64,000 nt of DNA, taken from NCBI GenBank assembly GCA_001466705.2, contig LATX02000001.1, positions 558,001 through 622,000 of the forward strand. Reading direction: 5' to 3'. Position 1 is the stretch's first letter, and the number at the start of each line of letters is the position of its first letter. A model generated the notes under the pieces. The model saw only the letters and a program-made list of their open reading frames with translations. It was not told the origin of the DNA and ran no database searches. Source of the stretch: Moniliophthora roreri. Lineage: Eukaryota; Basidiomycota; Agaricomycetes; Agaricales; Marasmiaceae. Below, piece by piece: positions 35,521 through 47,392 of the stretch. A program made the position numbers and the translations under genes.

Positions 35521-36686
35521 ATGCGCGGCTTTCCTGGTGTGTTTACCGCTGTGCTCAACTTCGCAGTCGTATCTGTCATCGCAGCATTCAATGGAACGCG
35601 TTCGAACAAGGGCCTCAGCGTGCCTGCGACTATAGCTGATCTCACAGCTTGCGCTTCTCAGCCTGTGACGTTCTCATGCGAGAATACGACCGCCATTCAA
35701 AACACCTGTTGTTCTCCGACTCCAGGAGGACTCGTATTGCAGACGCAGTTCTGGAGCACATACACGGGTCTAGAAGACAAGGGCCAAAAGCTGCCAAAAA
35801 ATAGTTGGACGATTCATGGGTTGTGGCCGGACAATTGTGATGGGTGCGTTACTCTGGTGTTCATGTCGGATGGCTTTTTGGAGGTCCGACAGGTCTTTTG
35901 AGCAGTACTGCGATTTCTCTCGGCAATATGACCCCGCACCATCTCCAAAAGTACTTCCAAATGGCACGGAGATCCCAGTCTACACTGGTCCCGGTGTGCA
36001 TACCTTCATCAAGAAATTTGGACGGGATGACCTTTTGGATTACATGAACAAGTACTGGATCAACCAAGGTTTCCCCAATGAAGAACTTTGGGCCCATGAA
36101 GTGTGTAGCTGTGCTCTCTGTTGGACACTTTCATTGACGTGGGCACCAGTTCTCAAAACACGCGACCTGCACGTCTACCTTTGACCTTGCATGCTACGGC
36201 GAGTCATACAAGGAACATTCGGACGTCATCAATTATTTTGACGCTACCATTCGAGCTTTCCATCAGTATCCCACTTTCGACATGCTTGCGGCGTACGTTT
36301 GTGCATACTCTTAATACAACTCAATCTTAGTACCTCACCTCGTTCTAGCTTTGGAATTCTTCCATCGAACAGGACAGCCTATTCTTTGGAATCTATTCAA
36401 AATGCTCTCAAGACCCAAACAGGTGTTATCCCTTACCTTGGGTGCAGGAACAAGACCATCCTCTCGGAGGTCTGGTACTTTAGCCACATCTACGGAACGG
36501 TGCGTTGATCCTTTAAATATGAGGGTGACATGACTGAAAAGCTAATTACTTCATGCACAGGAACAATATGGCACTTACAAGACACTTGATTCGACCACTC
36601 CCTCATCGTGCGCTAACAATGAGTCGATATGGTACTATGAGCGCACGCCTTCCGCCGAAAAGGAAGTTCGCAAATTCAAGTGGTGA
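35521..36686 (+). CDS. secreted ribonuclease T2
   Basis: Extracellular acid endoribonuclease that cleaves RNA via 2',3'-cyclic phosphates. Signal peptide MRGFPGVFTAVLNFAVVSVI. Catalytic segment CAS I is WTIHGLWPDNCDG, interrupted just after by an intron ending before SFEQYCDFS. CAS II is ELWAHE joined over an intron to FSKHATC; together they supply the catalytic histidines, with Glu and Lys in the expected places. Disulfide cysteines are present (CENTT, NTCCSPTP, CTSTFDLACYG, YLGCRNKT, SCANNES). Five exons, all with GT-AG introns; stop TGA at 36684-36686 after KFKW. About 310 residues, no C-terminal extension. N-glycosylation sequons occur at NGT, NTT, NRT and NKT. Confidence 0.93.
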
Positions 36687-36962
36687 AAGGGTTTTTTTGC
36701 GGGTCTACGTATGAAGTGTGTAGGGACTACTGTACAGTGTACATGCAGTAGCAGAATTCGAGTCTTCGAGTCTTGAGTCTTGCCCACATGCACTCTGCCA
36801 GATCAACATCAATCATGTCTGATTGCAAGGTTCCTTTGAAATTGAAAGCGCCCATCTTGCTTGGACCGAATTGTCAACTCTGACCAATCTTCTTGCCCAA
36901 TAGTCGGCCGTATCGGATTTCTACATGAGTCCGCACCATTTTCTTCCCTTTCATCCCATCCA

Positions 36963-37942
36963 ATGGCTTCGCAGGATAATCCCATAGCTCGCCGCTGCAA
37001 GTCGATTAAAAACATCATCGTTGTCCTCTCAGGCAAGGGCGGTGTCGGCAAATCCTCAGTATCTACTCAACTTGCCCTCAGCCTCTATGGATCATCGCCC
37101 TCGGCTCGTGTTGGTGTCCTCGACATAGATCTTACGGGGCCTTCTATTCCCCGTATGCTGGGCTTGGATGGTCACCCAGTACACCAGAGCAGCGATGGAT
37201 GGGTACCAGTTTTCGCAGACGGGAATGAAGCGCGAATGGCTTGCATGAGTGTCGGGTTTCTGCTCAAAAAAAAGGGAGATTCGGTAGTATGGAGGGGTCC
37301 AAAGAAAAATGGAATGATTAGGCAGTTTCTCAGCGACGTAAGATGGGGAGAGCTTGACTATCTGGTTATTGATACGCCACCAGGTATGCTGCAAGCAACC
37401 ATTCCACTGCCGTGTCCCAAACTTATCGTTTAATTCTCCTTTCAGGTACCTCTGACGAACATCTGTCACTCATAGAACACCTTGCACCGGTCCACTCCAA
37501 GCTTTCCGCTGTCATCGTCACCACACCGCAGGCTGTAGCTCTCACAGACGCCATGAAATGTCTATCTTTCGCTCGGGCGGTCGACCTTCCGATTCTTGGT
37601 TTGATCGAGAACATGAGTGGGTATGTGTGCCCATGTTGCGGAGAAGTTAGCAATGTGTTCTCTACCGGAGGTGGCCAAGCGATGGCCAAGCGAGAACAGC
37701 TCACGTTCTTGGGCAGCCTCCCAGTTGACACTGAGCTTGTTACACTTTTGGATGATGCGAGTACTATTTCGGCTGCTTCAGAAGATGCACCGGGCCAAGA
37801 AACACCGTCGTCTTTCAGGCTACTCGGGAGGTACAAAGCCACGCCATCTTCAAAACTATTTGTAGAGGGTATTCTAGCCAAGATTTTGGAGAAAGTCTCC
37901 AACCAGGAGGCGGCTCGGGAAGTTGCTTCGGGTTCCTCGTAG
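36963..37942 (+). CDS. CFD1: cytosolic Fe-S cluster assembly P-loop ATPase Cfd1
   Basis: Scaffold ATPase (Mrp/NBP35 family) that, with Nbp35, assembles [4Fe-4S] clusters in the cytosol. Two exons around one GT-AG intron at about 37385-37445, joining DTPPG to [12 protein letters not shown]. The P-loop is [18 protein letters not shown]; the partner motif is [16 protein letters not shown]; the switch II is [11 protein letters not shown]. The C-terminal cluster site is [19 protein letters not shown] with the CPxC spacing required for a bridging cluster. The N-terminus ([17 protein letters not shown]) lacks the four-cysteine ferredoxin motif of Nbp35, which favours Cfd1. About 305 residues. A longer in-frame leader starting near 36861 has no ATG and is 5' UTR. 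Confidence 0.92.
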
Positions 37943-38060
37943 CTAGATAGGTAAGCTATTCAACAATATTTCGGGCCCAAACATGCCCTGAACGCACGAT
38001 GGAAGACAGATTTCATTTTGCAATTGACCTCAGTTCGGTGGCCTCCCTTTTTTAGAGGTC

Positions 38061-38372
38061 GTGCCCTCGGTACCAGAGAAGGTTGCGACCTGTTGCGACT
38101 CTGAGGTGATTATTCCAATTGGACGCTTCCATGCCGCGGCGCCACGATCGAGGGACCGTGTCTTGCGCTACGCGTCTCGGGTGTTGCGGAGTGGAATGGC
38201 AGTTGAGAAGATCGCTGTGGGGACACTGTCTGACAATGTATCTGTAGAACGGAAGAAGTGTCTGTTCTTCTTTCACAGAGGGTGGTATCTGCGATACATG
38301 TCATTTGACGGGGAAACCGTGGCAAGTGGACATGTTCCCTTCAGGCTATCAAAAAGCATGGCGCATGATTAG
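38061..38372 (+). CDS. possible ORF of 103 aa, unknown
   Basis: ORF starting MPSVPEKVATCCDSEVIIP downstream of CFD1 on the same strand. It has a basic middle (RSRDRVLRYASRVLR) and an aromatic stretch (CLFFFHRGWYLRYMSFDG). Minus-strand ORFs overlap it fully, and no family or splice pattern helps to choose. It may be 3' UTR of CFD1 read by chance. Confidence 0.2.
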   Translation: MPSVPEKVATCCDSEVIIPIGRFHAAAPRSRDRVLRYASRVLRSGMAVEKIAVGTLSDNVSVERKKCLFFFHRGWYLRYMSFDGETVASGHVPFRLSKSMAHD

Positions 38373-38499
38373 GTGTAGGAAATGTAATATGGACATCCTC
38401 GAGGCTCTACATGAGTTTGAAGCTGGACCATAAATTATGTGAATTTTTCTGTGGATTTTCAGCCAGTCGGCAGCGTAGTGCACGGATTAAAATCGCAAC

Positions 38500-38541
38500 A
38501 CGAGGTCACTTACGAGGTCACTTGACTTACCTCGAGGCAAG
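38500..38541. promoter_or_regulatory. direct repeat and imperfect palindrome upstream of the Ser-rich gene
   Basis: ACGAGGTCACTT occurs twice in tandem (about 38500-38523), followed by the imperfect palindrome CTTACCTCGAGGCAAG (38526-38541). This lies about 310 bp before the Ser-rich RRM-like gene. It could be a transcription-factor binding cluster; the factor is unknown. Confidence 0.35.
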
Positions 38542-38851
38542 TTCAACTTGGGCTTAAAAAGGCAATTTGGAACGCGTTGAACCAAAACTCGAGGGAGCAA
38601 CCAACGCGCCTTACTTCTGCTCTTTCATGTCTCGTTAAATTTTTCACCCCTCCGTGTCCCTCCCCCATCTCCCTCAAATCCTCTATACCTTCCCCCCCCC
38701 TGTTTTCGCTTCAGGACTTGTACGACATTCAGAGACGACCCCTACTTCCGAAGTTATACCGCAGTTTTTTTTTTTCTACGATACACACAAGTGAGTCGTC
38801 GTTGTCAGATTATTATCCCGCATGCATGTGCTCATCGTATTCAGAGACATT

Positions 38852-40504
38852 ATGGACGATCGACCTTATACAACCCCAGAAGAAGACCCTTTTAACGTTC
38901 GACCCTTGCTGTCCCCACCTCGACGGAGGCGTTCCAGTATGCTCGACAAATGGATCAAGGAGCAGCAGAGAACTCCCTCAGCTACAAGTTCTTCTGCCAG
39001 GATACACGACCTCACAGATGATGCACCCCGCGATGGTGACATACAAGACTTGAACCCCTACCTCGCCTATCCCGATCTTTCCTGCCCACGGCCGAATCCA
39101 AGTCCTTGTGATTCAGCGGTGACTTTAAACAGTTATGATTTCGTCGATGATGATGATATTCCATCCCAGCGCCAAGAAGGGTTACTTTCCGAGGTCAGAC
39201 TTTTCATTACCGGATTTTTGTTTTACTGTACACATCATATCTTACATCCATCTCTTGTTAATTTTTACAGGCGCACGATGCAGTACCCTCGACCCCGACG
39301 TCTCAAAGAAGACCCAATTTCTTGGGATCTCCCCCATCGTCTTTTCGACATTTGCATATTTCTTTCCGTCCACAATCACCTACTCCAAGTCGACAGTCGC
39401 AATCCCCTTCACCCATGCCTCGATCAAGTTCACGATTGTCATTTTTACCCTTGGGTAAAGGGTCAGGAAGAAGTACACCCAATGCCAAACAGCACAATCA
39501 GCACAACCGCTCGTCCAGCCTTTCTACTCTCAACACCCAAACATCCTCACCTTCGACCTCGACACCTGATTTCTCGTCCCCTACATCTACCAAATGGCGA
39601 CCGAGCGTTTTGGGCTTCTTTTCATCTCCGAGCACCTCTTCTCAAGTTTCGGTATTACACTCCGAAACTCTTTACGCCTCTTCTCGGCCTAGCATGTCCT
39701 CAAGTAACACCGGCACTTCTACCTCTATCACCACTCCCAGCACCATCATGGAAGACATTCCTCCCAGCCCCAAGTCTCCCACCAAGTCGGACGCAACGAC
39801 GAGAACCTTCGTCTCGTCAATACGTTCGCATCGTCGTTCACACGGCAATACTCTGCATGTCGCTAGCTCTTCGGAACAACTCGAGTCCTCTACTACTTCA
39901 TGTCGTCATGGTTCTATGAAAGGTGGCAGTCTTCGGCTACCGTTTGCTCCTAAAGGAGGTTCGCTTATGAATAGCAACTGCGATCCTCAGGAGGAGGACG
40001 AGGAAGAAGAAGAAGACGACGACGACGACGACGAGTGTTGCCAACGTGTGACGAGATCGGGGCCAGTACGACCTGAAGTAGCCTTTTCTGCTTCGAGTAA
40101 AGGCGGGACACTTCCGCGTGTCTCGTTCGCATCGCTAAATCAAAAGAAGAAGAAGAAATTGGTCATAAGCGGCATCGCCCCGAATGAGGCGCGTAAGTTT
40201 GACGGTGCGAAGCGGTGGTGTGAGGTATGCTGCTATTACCTCCTATGCTTAGGCTTTTCTCAACTGATGATCGTGCTATAGACTTTTGGAGAAGTCAGCC
40301 AGATAGTGAGGATGCCCAATGGCGATCTTCATGTACATTTTCGGAGTGCGGAGGTTGCTGATACTGCGAGTTTCCTTTTAAAGTTCTTCCAAATGACACA
40401 ACTGACATGTGCTTGTGATACAGGTATGTCGGTTACGTGCCAAAGTGTATATTGCTGGCGTCGGCAGCGTAAACCTGTCTTGGTATACCGGCAACAAGCG
40501 ATGA
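38852..40504 (+). CDS. Ser-rich protein with C-terminal RRM-like domain
   Basis: Four exons. MDDRPYTTPEEDPFNVRPL starts at 38852; an in-frame ATG at 38822 exists, but its leader ends in an intron-like acceptor (gtattcag). After an intron ending near 39270 comes a long Ser/Thr/Pro-rich exon with PTPSRQSQSPSPMPRSSSR, an acidic run (EEDEEEEEDDDDDDE) and a basic run before KKLVISGIAPNEARKFDGAK. Two short exons complete a beta-alpha-beta-like C-terminus: TFGEVSQIVRMPNGDLHVHF, RSAEVADT, then VCRLRAKVYIAGVGSVNLSW and YTGNKR to the stop at 40504. The order of strands and helices resembles an RRM, though RNP motifs are poor. The last intron (40366-40423) seems to use a GC donor. About 500 residues; function unknown. 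Confidence 0.6.
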
Positions 40505-41441
40505 TTCCTCCGCGTTCCTCAATTTTATATCTCTCTTCCCACTCAGGTCAGTAACTTACCGAACGTGCTTGGTGTCACGATGCTGACCTCCGCTGTGAAG
40601 GTGGTGTACATATATATCACAAGCATTCTCGGTTACCTCGTAGAGCTTTTATAATTCAACCGTCACGACCGATATCCGACTTTGACGACTATCACGTCCT
40701 AATTATGCCAACCTCCTCATGTAAACAAAATTGCCTCAACGCGCTTCGGACAACCCACATGCTGTGAGTAGATCCATACCAAGGTTTGAGTCGCATCAAT
40801 TACTAAATTTTCTGTACAGCTCCCTCTCACACATACTATGCACCACCTATTTTATATGTATTCCTTCAATGTTCATTGTACATGTATCCTTTACACTACC
40901 ATATCCGTATGTTACTGGATCGTCATCCAGGGACTACAAACACAACACCAGTTGGCATACCCGCATAACGGATACCCTCTTTTGTATCCTTGTATATACA
41001 TTCCATCCTTGATTCGCGTACATTTTTCACCTTCCTCCGGACCCCTTTTTCCCCTATCATTATCGCATGATCTCCACGACGCAACATTTTTGGGACCCTC
41101 GCGCAATATGTATTCTTTTTGAGCCACTCCTCATTTCATCCTGCCGTACATACATTCTGTTTTGCCGTACATACCGACTGGCGTGTGTTTTATTATTATT
41201 CATTGTACTTGACGAACACGAGGCTACTGAATCCACGGAGCGATTGATGAGGCGCAGCGAGGCGATTATCATTTGTGATAATCGAAAAAAGGCATCAAGT
41301 TGATCCCCGGTGTACGTCGTCATGGGCCCTGTCGCGATGCTGAGAAACTTTTTTCCTCAGAAACCCAAGATCGTCAGCCATCCCTCGGCACAAGATCAGT
41401 CAGCTCAGCTACCATGAATCCTTCGTCCACTCTCCACTTTC
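40505..41441. other. intergenic region
   Basis: About 935 bp of AT-rich sequence with many short overlapping ORFs on both strands (for example 40838-41122 and 41060-41323) that lack coding character. It should contain the 3' UTR of the Ser-rich gene and the promoter of the lipase gene. No RNA gene was recognised. Confidence 0.6.
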
Positions 41442-43094
41442 ATGTCCGGTTCAGTTACAGATTCAAGTGCCAATGAAGCTACCTCCAAATTGAGTCCGAA
41501 GAATCCCGCTTGCGAATGTCGACCACTCGTTATTGTGGAAGGGTTTTTAGGCCGTGCCGGGTCGGCTATATGGGGAAATTTTGAGCATCATCTCAAACGG
41601 GGCTCATGCGAGGGGTGTACGAGGAGAATAATATTTACTAGGTGAGTATGGAAACAGTGTTTTCAATGTTCCCAGAAGTTGACGGATCTGATTCTGTTCA
41701 GCGTAGGACCGGTAAGCTCGTTACATGACCGAGCTTGCGAGCTGTATTATTCTTTGGTCGGAGGAAGAGGTGAGTAGCTGGTGCGCTAACGTACCTTTAT
41801 CTGTCGCCTCACCGTCTGCCAGTGGATTATGGAGAGGAACATAGCAATGCGCACGACCATGGTCGTTATGGGCGCATTATACCCGAAGGATTGTATCCTG
41901 AATGGTCAGTAGCTAATGCCCTCCACTTCCTAGGCCATTCAATCGTATGTTCAGCTTGGCAAACGGCTATCTGAATTCCCAGTTGTGACTGACTATTGCG
42001 CAAAAGGGTGGCTCTACCATCATCAAGCTACAGCACCTCATAAGAACTGGCCATTTCGGCCACCACGCCCATCCTGGTATGGTCCTGTCCGTGAATAGCA
42101 TCTCCTCACCATACCGCGGGACCCAAATTGTCTTTACCCTCGGAGAGCGAACAGACGCAGCACCCGCTGTGCGCCCTCTATCTTTAGGTTCCATGCTGGC
42201 AAAGGGCGTACATATCGTCTCATACCTCTCACCGTTCTTACCCCGCGTCCTCGATCTACACATCGACTCCCGACTCCTTTCGTTGTATGATATCACACCG
42301 TTGGAGTTGCTTAAGCAATTGTGGAAGAGCGATTGGGCTGAGAGTAGGGATGCAACGCCTTATGATGTGACCTTTGAGGCTGCGGACGAGCGGGAAGCTA
42401 ATGGTGAGGGTAAGATATATCCGGGGACTTGGTATAGAAGTTGGTGTGCCTATACGGTGAGTCTAGTGTTCAAGTTTTCGGAGGATGCAGTCCCGAGACT
42501 CACCCGATCACAGACTCAAAAGACGGACCCGTCAAATTCAAACAATAACACGCATGCACCTAGCATGTCACTGTCAGTCACCCAGTTGGCGCTTGCGCCT
42601 CTCTATGTTATGGCTCGGGCAATTGGTTCATTCGATTTCTCAACTCTGCAACCACCCCCGTCTTTCCTCCAACCAAGACGTATATCCACGACATGTGATC
42701 CAGAACGCGCGGCTACTACAGAGTACGAAACGCTTCCAGAGGAATATTACGCCAATGATGGCGTCGTACCCTTGTTCTCCCAGTGGCATCCATTTGCTTG
42801 CGCGTAGGTCTATACGTCCTCTTGAAAAAGTAATTCTGAAATACCCTCCGTAGTTCGACCAACTGCCAGCATCATAAGGCCTGTTCAGGCGATCCAGAAC
42901 CTGGCATCTGGTATGTACACGAGATAGACGATGCCAATCATGTCTCTCTCGTCCCTTTCTGGATGTCCTCAAATCGACAACGTGAATACTGGGAAGAATT
43001 GGGGCATTGGCTAAAATCAATCGATGTCCAAGTATCGTCTGGAACTTGTCGACGGACAGAAAAACTTAACTCAGGCTATCCTTCATCCTGCTGA
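41442..43094 (+). CDS. lipase resembling bacterial family I.5 (zinc-binding) lipases
   Basis: Predicted triacylglycerol lipase/esterase of the alpha/beta-hydrolase fold. About 460 residues from about six exons. It carries the signature of Geobacillus/Staphylococcus lipases: PLVIVEGFLGRAG (oxyanion region), VGPVSSLHDRACELYYSLVGG, then across an intron VDYGEEHSNAHDHGRYGR. The His pattern of that last motif matches the zinc ligands of family I.5. The nucleophile is in LGHSIGGST, split by intron 41945-42006 after the Ser-Ile codons. YYANDGVVPLFSQ and DDANHVSLVPFW fit the catalytic Asp and His. The N-terminus (MSGSVTDSSANEATSKLSPK) is not a signal peptide, so the enzyme is probably intracellular. 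All introns are GT-AG. Ancient bacterial transfer is possible but not shown. Confidence 0.82.
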
Positions 43095-43503
43095 TCTCTG
43101 CACGTCTAGAACAAGGTATACATGTTTTTATTAGCGAGGCTACATAGAGAAGAATTGAACGGACACTACAATATGCATATGTTTTCTATCCTACTTATGC
43201 GTAAACATTACTAGAAGAACAAGACTGGAGAACATTAACAACAATCCGAATACGATAAATGAATGCTTAAACACGGAAATGAACAGAAAAGTTAACGAAA
43301 ACAAGTTGAAAGCAAAAGATGTGCAGAGAACGGCGGGGCGAAGATAGCAGTCTACTGTTTACAGAGTTCAGAGATGAAAAAGAGGCGCCGATGTCCAGGA
43401 TAGAACCGAGCCGTCGAGTGAAAAAGATCTAGGAAAAATGAACAGCGGGGCTTACGAAATGTCCACAAAAAGTTCGGGAGAAAATGAAAGAAAATGAGGA
43501 AAA

Positions 43504-46500
43504 TTAAGTGAGATAGGGTTTGTTACCGTCATGTTGTCCATAGGTAACAGCAGGCCAGCCATTACTGTAGCCACCGACATGTAAGTGCGCAGCATTGGTC
43601 GAGAACTCTCCAGCACGCTGGACCTGGAGCGCGTCACCATCACTGTTCACCCTAATTCCGCCGCCACGGCCGTTTCGGTGGGGACCTTGTCTCGAAGGGC
43701 CGTTCCGGTTTCCATTGTGAGGGTATCCGCTATCTCTGCGACCTCGCTTTCCATAGTTTCCTCCACCTTCGGATTGGTGTCCTCGGAAGGATCCACTGCC
43801 GTTCAAGCTTGAAATACCACCCTGAATTCGAGCACCTCCGATGGAAGGAGGTTGGATCCAGCCTCCCATGTTCTGCACTGGCTTCGGTACTTGCACAAAG
43901 GAACCTGGCACAGGAGCTCCCGACACCCTAGCAGGGTTTTGACCCGCATTGGGGACAGGATAACCTGGTGGTGGCGGTGGATACTGAGGCCATACACGAG
44001 AAACTGGTGCAGATACGGCTACTGGCTGCGTCGAGTTACCATGAATCTGGTTGTATTGATCAATAGCCTCAGGTCGATACACCGCGAAAAGTGTGCCATG
44101 ATCGCTATGATAGAACCCAGTGGGTGCTACCGGCGGCTGGGTCTGGGGTGGCTGCTCGGTACTGACTTGAGGTGGTCGAGGTGGAGGAGGGAATGGGTAT
44201 GGAACGTAAGTCTAAAATATTGAAGGTGGTTAGAATATCAAAATCATGATCAGTTCGAAGCTGACGTACCCCATACATGCCAACTGGTTGCCAGTGATTC
44301 GGAGTGACAGGCGCAGAACCACTTCCATCTGAAGCATTGGAGCCAGGAGGATAAGGTGCTGGCGGTGGAGGATTGGGAACAGGGTGGTACAACGGAAATC
44401 CCGGTACATAAGGGACTGGATACTGAGGGACGTATGCAGGAAACCATGATGGCGGCGCGAAATATCCAGGAGTGGGAGCAACCGAATACGACGCGCTGGC
44501 AGTTGAGTCTGGTGCCGAGAGTGGTGTGGCTGGTGGAGGCGTAGGTTCGGAAAATGGCGGTTCCTGAGAAGGTGTCTCGATCTCGTACCACTCACGGTAT
44601 TGTTGGACCTGAGCAGAAGCGTCGACAGCAGCTGCTGGTGGAGCAGTGTTCGAGGCGTTTGGGAGGTTCATGCCTTGACTCTGGATTGGCATTTCTTGTC
44701 GTTCAACGTGAGGAGTTGCAACCTCTGCCATAGTAGACGGAGATGCCTTTTCGGGCTGGATAGGACTGGTCTCGATGGTATTGACCTCTTCCTCTGCGTT
44801 GTTCGTGGAAACAGACATATCCGTCAGAGTGCGCTCAGGATCATGAGATACGTCGATCCCAAATTCGAGGGGGTCGATTTGCGGCCGATTGTTGTATCCG
44901 TGGTTGACGAATCGTCCACGTCCACGACCTCGCCAAGTTTCACGAGTCAGGTTGCATTCCCTCAGTTGAACGCGCATAGCACGGCCTTCGTAAACACGAT
45001 TATGCTAAAATGCAGCAGATATAAGGGCGTGTCTTTTGAGGAGTCAAGTGCAACCACAAACCTCTTGGTCTATTGCTCGCGCTGGCGATTCGGTGTTGTC
45101 AAATTTTACGAAAGCGAATGCAGCCTTTCCGTTAGCTACGACTTTCGAGTCAATGATAATATCGCTTGCGCTTGGAGATGATTGGAATCGAACCTGGTCT
45201 GATAATCTTGACGCTCTCTAAGCCATCAAACCTCTGGAAATATTTTTGGACCTTCATCTCGTCCCAAGCGCCTGGTCCATGCATCTCTAAGCCGCCAACG
45301 AAGAGAGTAGTAGGATCCAAGACCTTCTCGTCTTGATGGGTGCCCTCGTAGTGCTTCTGATCGTCATCCTCGATGTCTTTCGTCATCGGAAGCCCCTTGT
45401 AAGCTTCTCCATTACTGCTCGGAGTGCGTAAAAACGTGGAGGTAGGTGATTTGGGTGTCGTCGGCGACATCATGAGCCCTGGTGTTTCAGGAAGGTTTAA
45501 CTCGACATCTCCGCCAGATGCAGAGGGAGTGGCATTAGGACGAGGAGTCAAATCTACGTTTGAAATTTCCAAGTTTCCGAGCATCGCGGTCACAGCACCG
45601 ACCGAACTTCGAAAAAAAAGGTTACGTCAAAACGGAAATCGAAAGAAGTCGATGAAAGAAGCTCTTACCTGTGGCATTGCATCAATTCCTTGTTGAACGG
45701 GACTCGTGACTGGTGCCAAAGCCCATGTCCGCTAGGTATCCTGATGCCTTTTGGATCGGTCAGAGGGGGAAAGTCAGTTTCAGACCATACCAGACTATGA
45801 CCTTCGACTTGAGGGTTGTCTACCAAAGTAGAGTCTTGCGAAGCGTACGGCGAGCCGTGGGCTCTAGCAACAGAGACGGCCCAAGTATTGTCTTCTGAAT
45901 CAAACGGGTGTACGGCAGTCGCAGTGGGTTGAGAAACCATTCTCTCGCGGTTGACTGAAAACGTACGACGGTGCAGACTGTTCGGTTGAGAGAAACGACG
46001 CTTATGGTCAATGGTGTTTGAAGGCGTTGTATTATGTGCCCATGTAACGGTGAGATGAGGCACTCGACGAAGGGTCTAAGTGAGATTATTATGTCAACAT
46101 CTGAAGCAACCATATGAATGAGGGGGGATATAACTGACCATCAGAGCACTGACACAGTCATCGCGGTGTTCCCACTTGACTTCAAAGCAACGTTGATCCA
46201 TTGTAGGCCTGCGGGGAGCATCGTGGGGAGATGGATAAGATGCGTAAGGTTTTAAAGAATCACCCCCGTCTAGCAAGGAAATGAGTTACGTCACGTTGGA
46301 AGGCCGAAGAATACATGCCTTCGATGATAGGTCCAGCTGGCTTTAGTGCTTCAAAGGTATCCAAAGCACCAAAGTAAGCACAGATGACTTTGAGAGTCTG
46401 CCATGATGTTGAGTGCGAGTAATGGACGATCAACACGGTAAGTACCTCTTCATCGAACGCCAAGTTCTCCAGTTGCAAGACTGGTTCTGTCGGTGACTCG

Positions 46501-47392
46501 TGGTTTTGCCTTCTCCGGCGTTCTGCATCGATAGCGGCATGGTTGTAGATGATCGATAGTTGTCTAGGTTGCGACACGATATCTAATGAACGCAAGTAGA
46601 GATAATACGAGACTTACTGATGATTTTTGGCTTTCCAAATCCTCATGGCGAAGGGAAGTTCGAGTTCAACTCGCTGACCAGGAATGTTGATGTCTGCGTC
46701 GTTTTGTTCCGTAGGCATGTCTTGTGTGGGTGTACTGCGTAGATGGTAAGAATCGGCGTGTATGTATAAGTATTACCAACCACATACCGATAGGAGATTA
46801 ACAGCGTTCGAAATGCCCTAGCTGGTTCATAGCGCAAAGTTCTGCCTAGGAAAGGCTTTGGAGGAGTAGAACGAAGTGTATGGACTAGTCTGGCGGCGGA
46901 AGCAGCATCCTGACAAGATTGCCATTGATAAGTATGTGTAGCATACAGGAGCGGTGCATATATGAGGTAGACGAACCTGGCACTGTACAAAGGCACAAGC
47001 GCCTCCTTGCCTGTCGCGAATGACCTTGACGCATTGGACTTGTGCGTGCTCTGCCAGATGTTCGGTGAGCAGGCGACTGAGCTCATCGCTGTCCATGTTA
47101 GGCGGCAGGCTAAGAAGCGATCAGTCAGCGATGATGGCAAAAACCAAAAATGGACTAGAGAGCTGGAGAGTAACCACCTTCCAACGAAGACACTGGCATC
47201 ATGAGGCATTTTTTCGCCCCCTTTGATACTTGGAGACGCGTCGACTCTGTCTTCGTTCCGCGTGGCGGTGACGACGCGGTCTTGCACGACGGAAGCTTCG
47301 CTTTTCGACGGCGATGGAGGAGGAGACGATGATGGCAGATAGTCGAAACGAGTTCCCCATTGACGAGGGCGAGAAGAGAATTTGTTAGGCAT
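43504..47392 (-). CDS. large RNA-binding protein with several RRM domains
   Basis: Many exons, about 950-1,000 residues. From the N-terminus (MPNKFSSRPRQWGTRFDYLP, start 47392): a first RRM with DASVFVG and SDELSRLLTEHLAEHAQVQC, KVIRDRQGGACAFVQCQ; a second region with LAFDEEVLTVLIVHYSHS and RRVPHLTVTWAH; a Ser/Pro-rich linker; and a clear RRM with PTTLFVGGLEMHG, YFQRFDGLESVKIIRP, and after an intron NGKAAFAFVKFDNTESPARA and YEGRAMRVQLRECNL. Then come an RGRGRGRF box, a Pro/Tyr-rich tail (YVPQYPVPYVPGFPLYHP), and a C-terminal Gly/Arg/Asn-rich region (GGGNYGKRGRRDSGYPHNG) before the stop at 43504. Likely an mRNA-binding regulator; the orthologue is not certain. A single gene is supported because the exon ending MQCHS joins in frame to SVGAVTAMLGNLEI. 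Confidence 0.75.

Noticed and set aside
42079..42807. Separate 242-aa gene
   Set aside because: It is the largest exon of the lipase; upstream exons supply the nucleophile and zinc-site motifs in frame.
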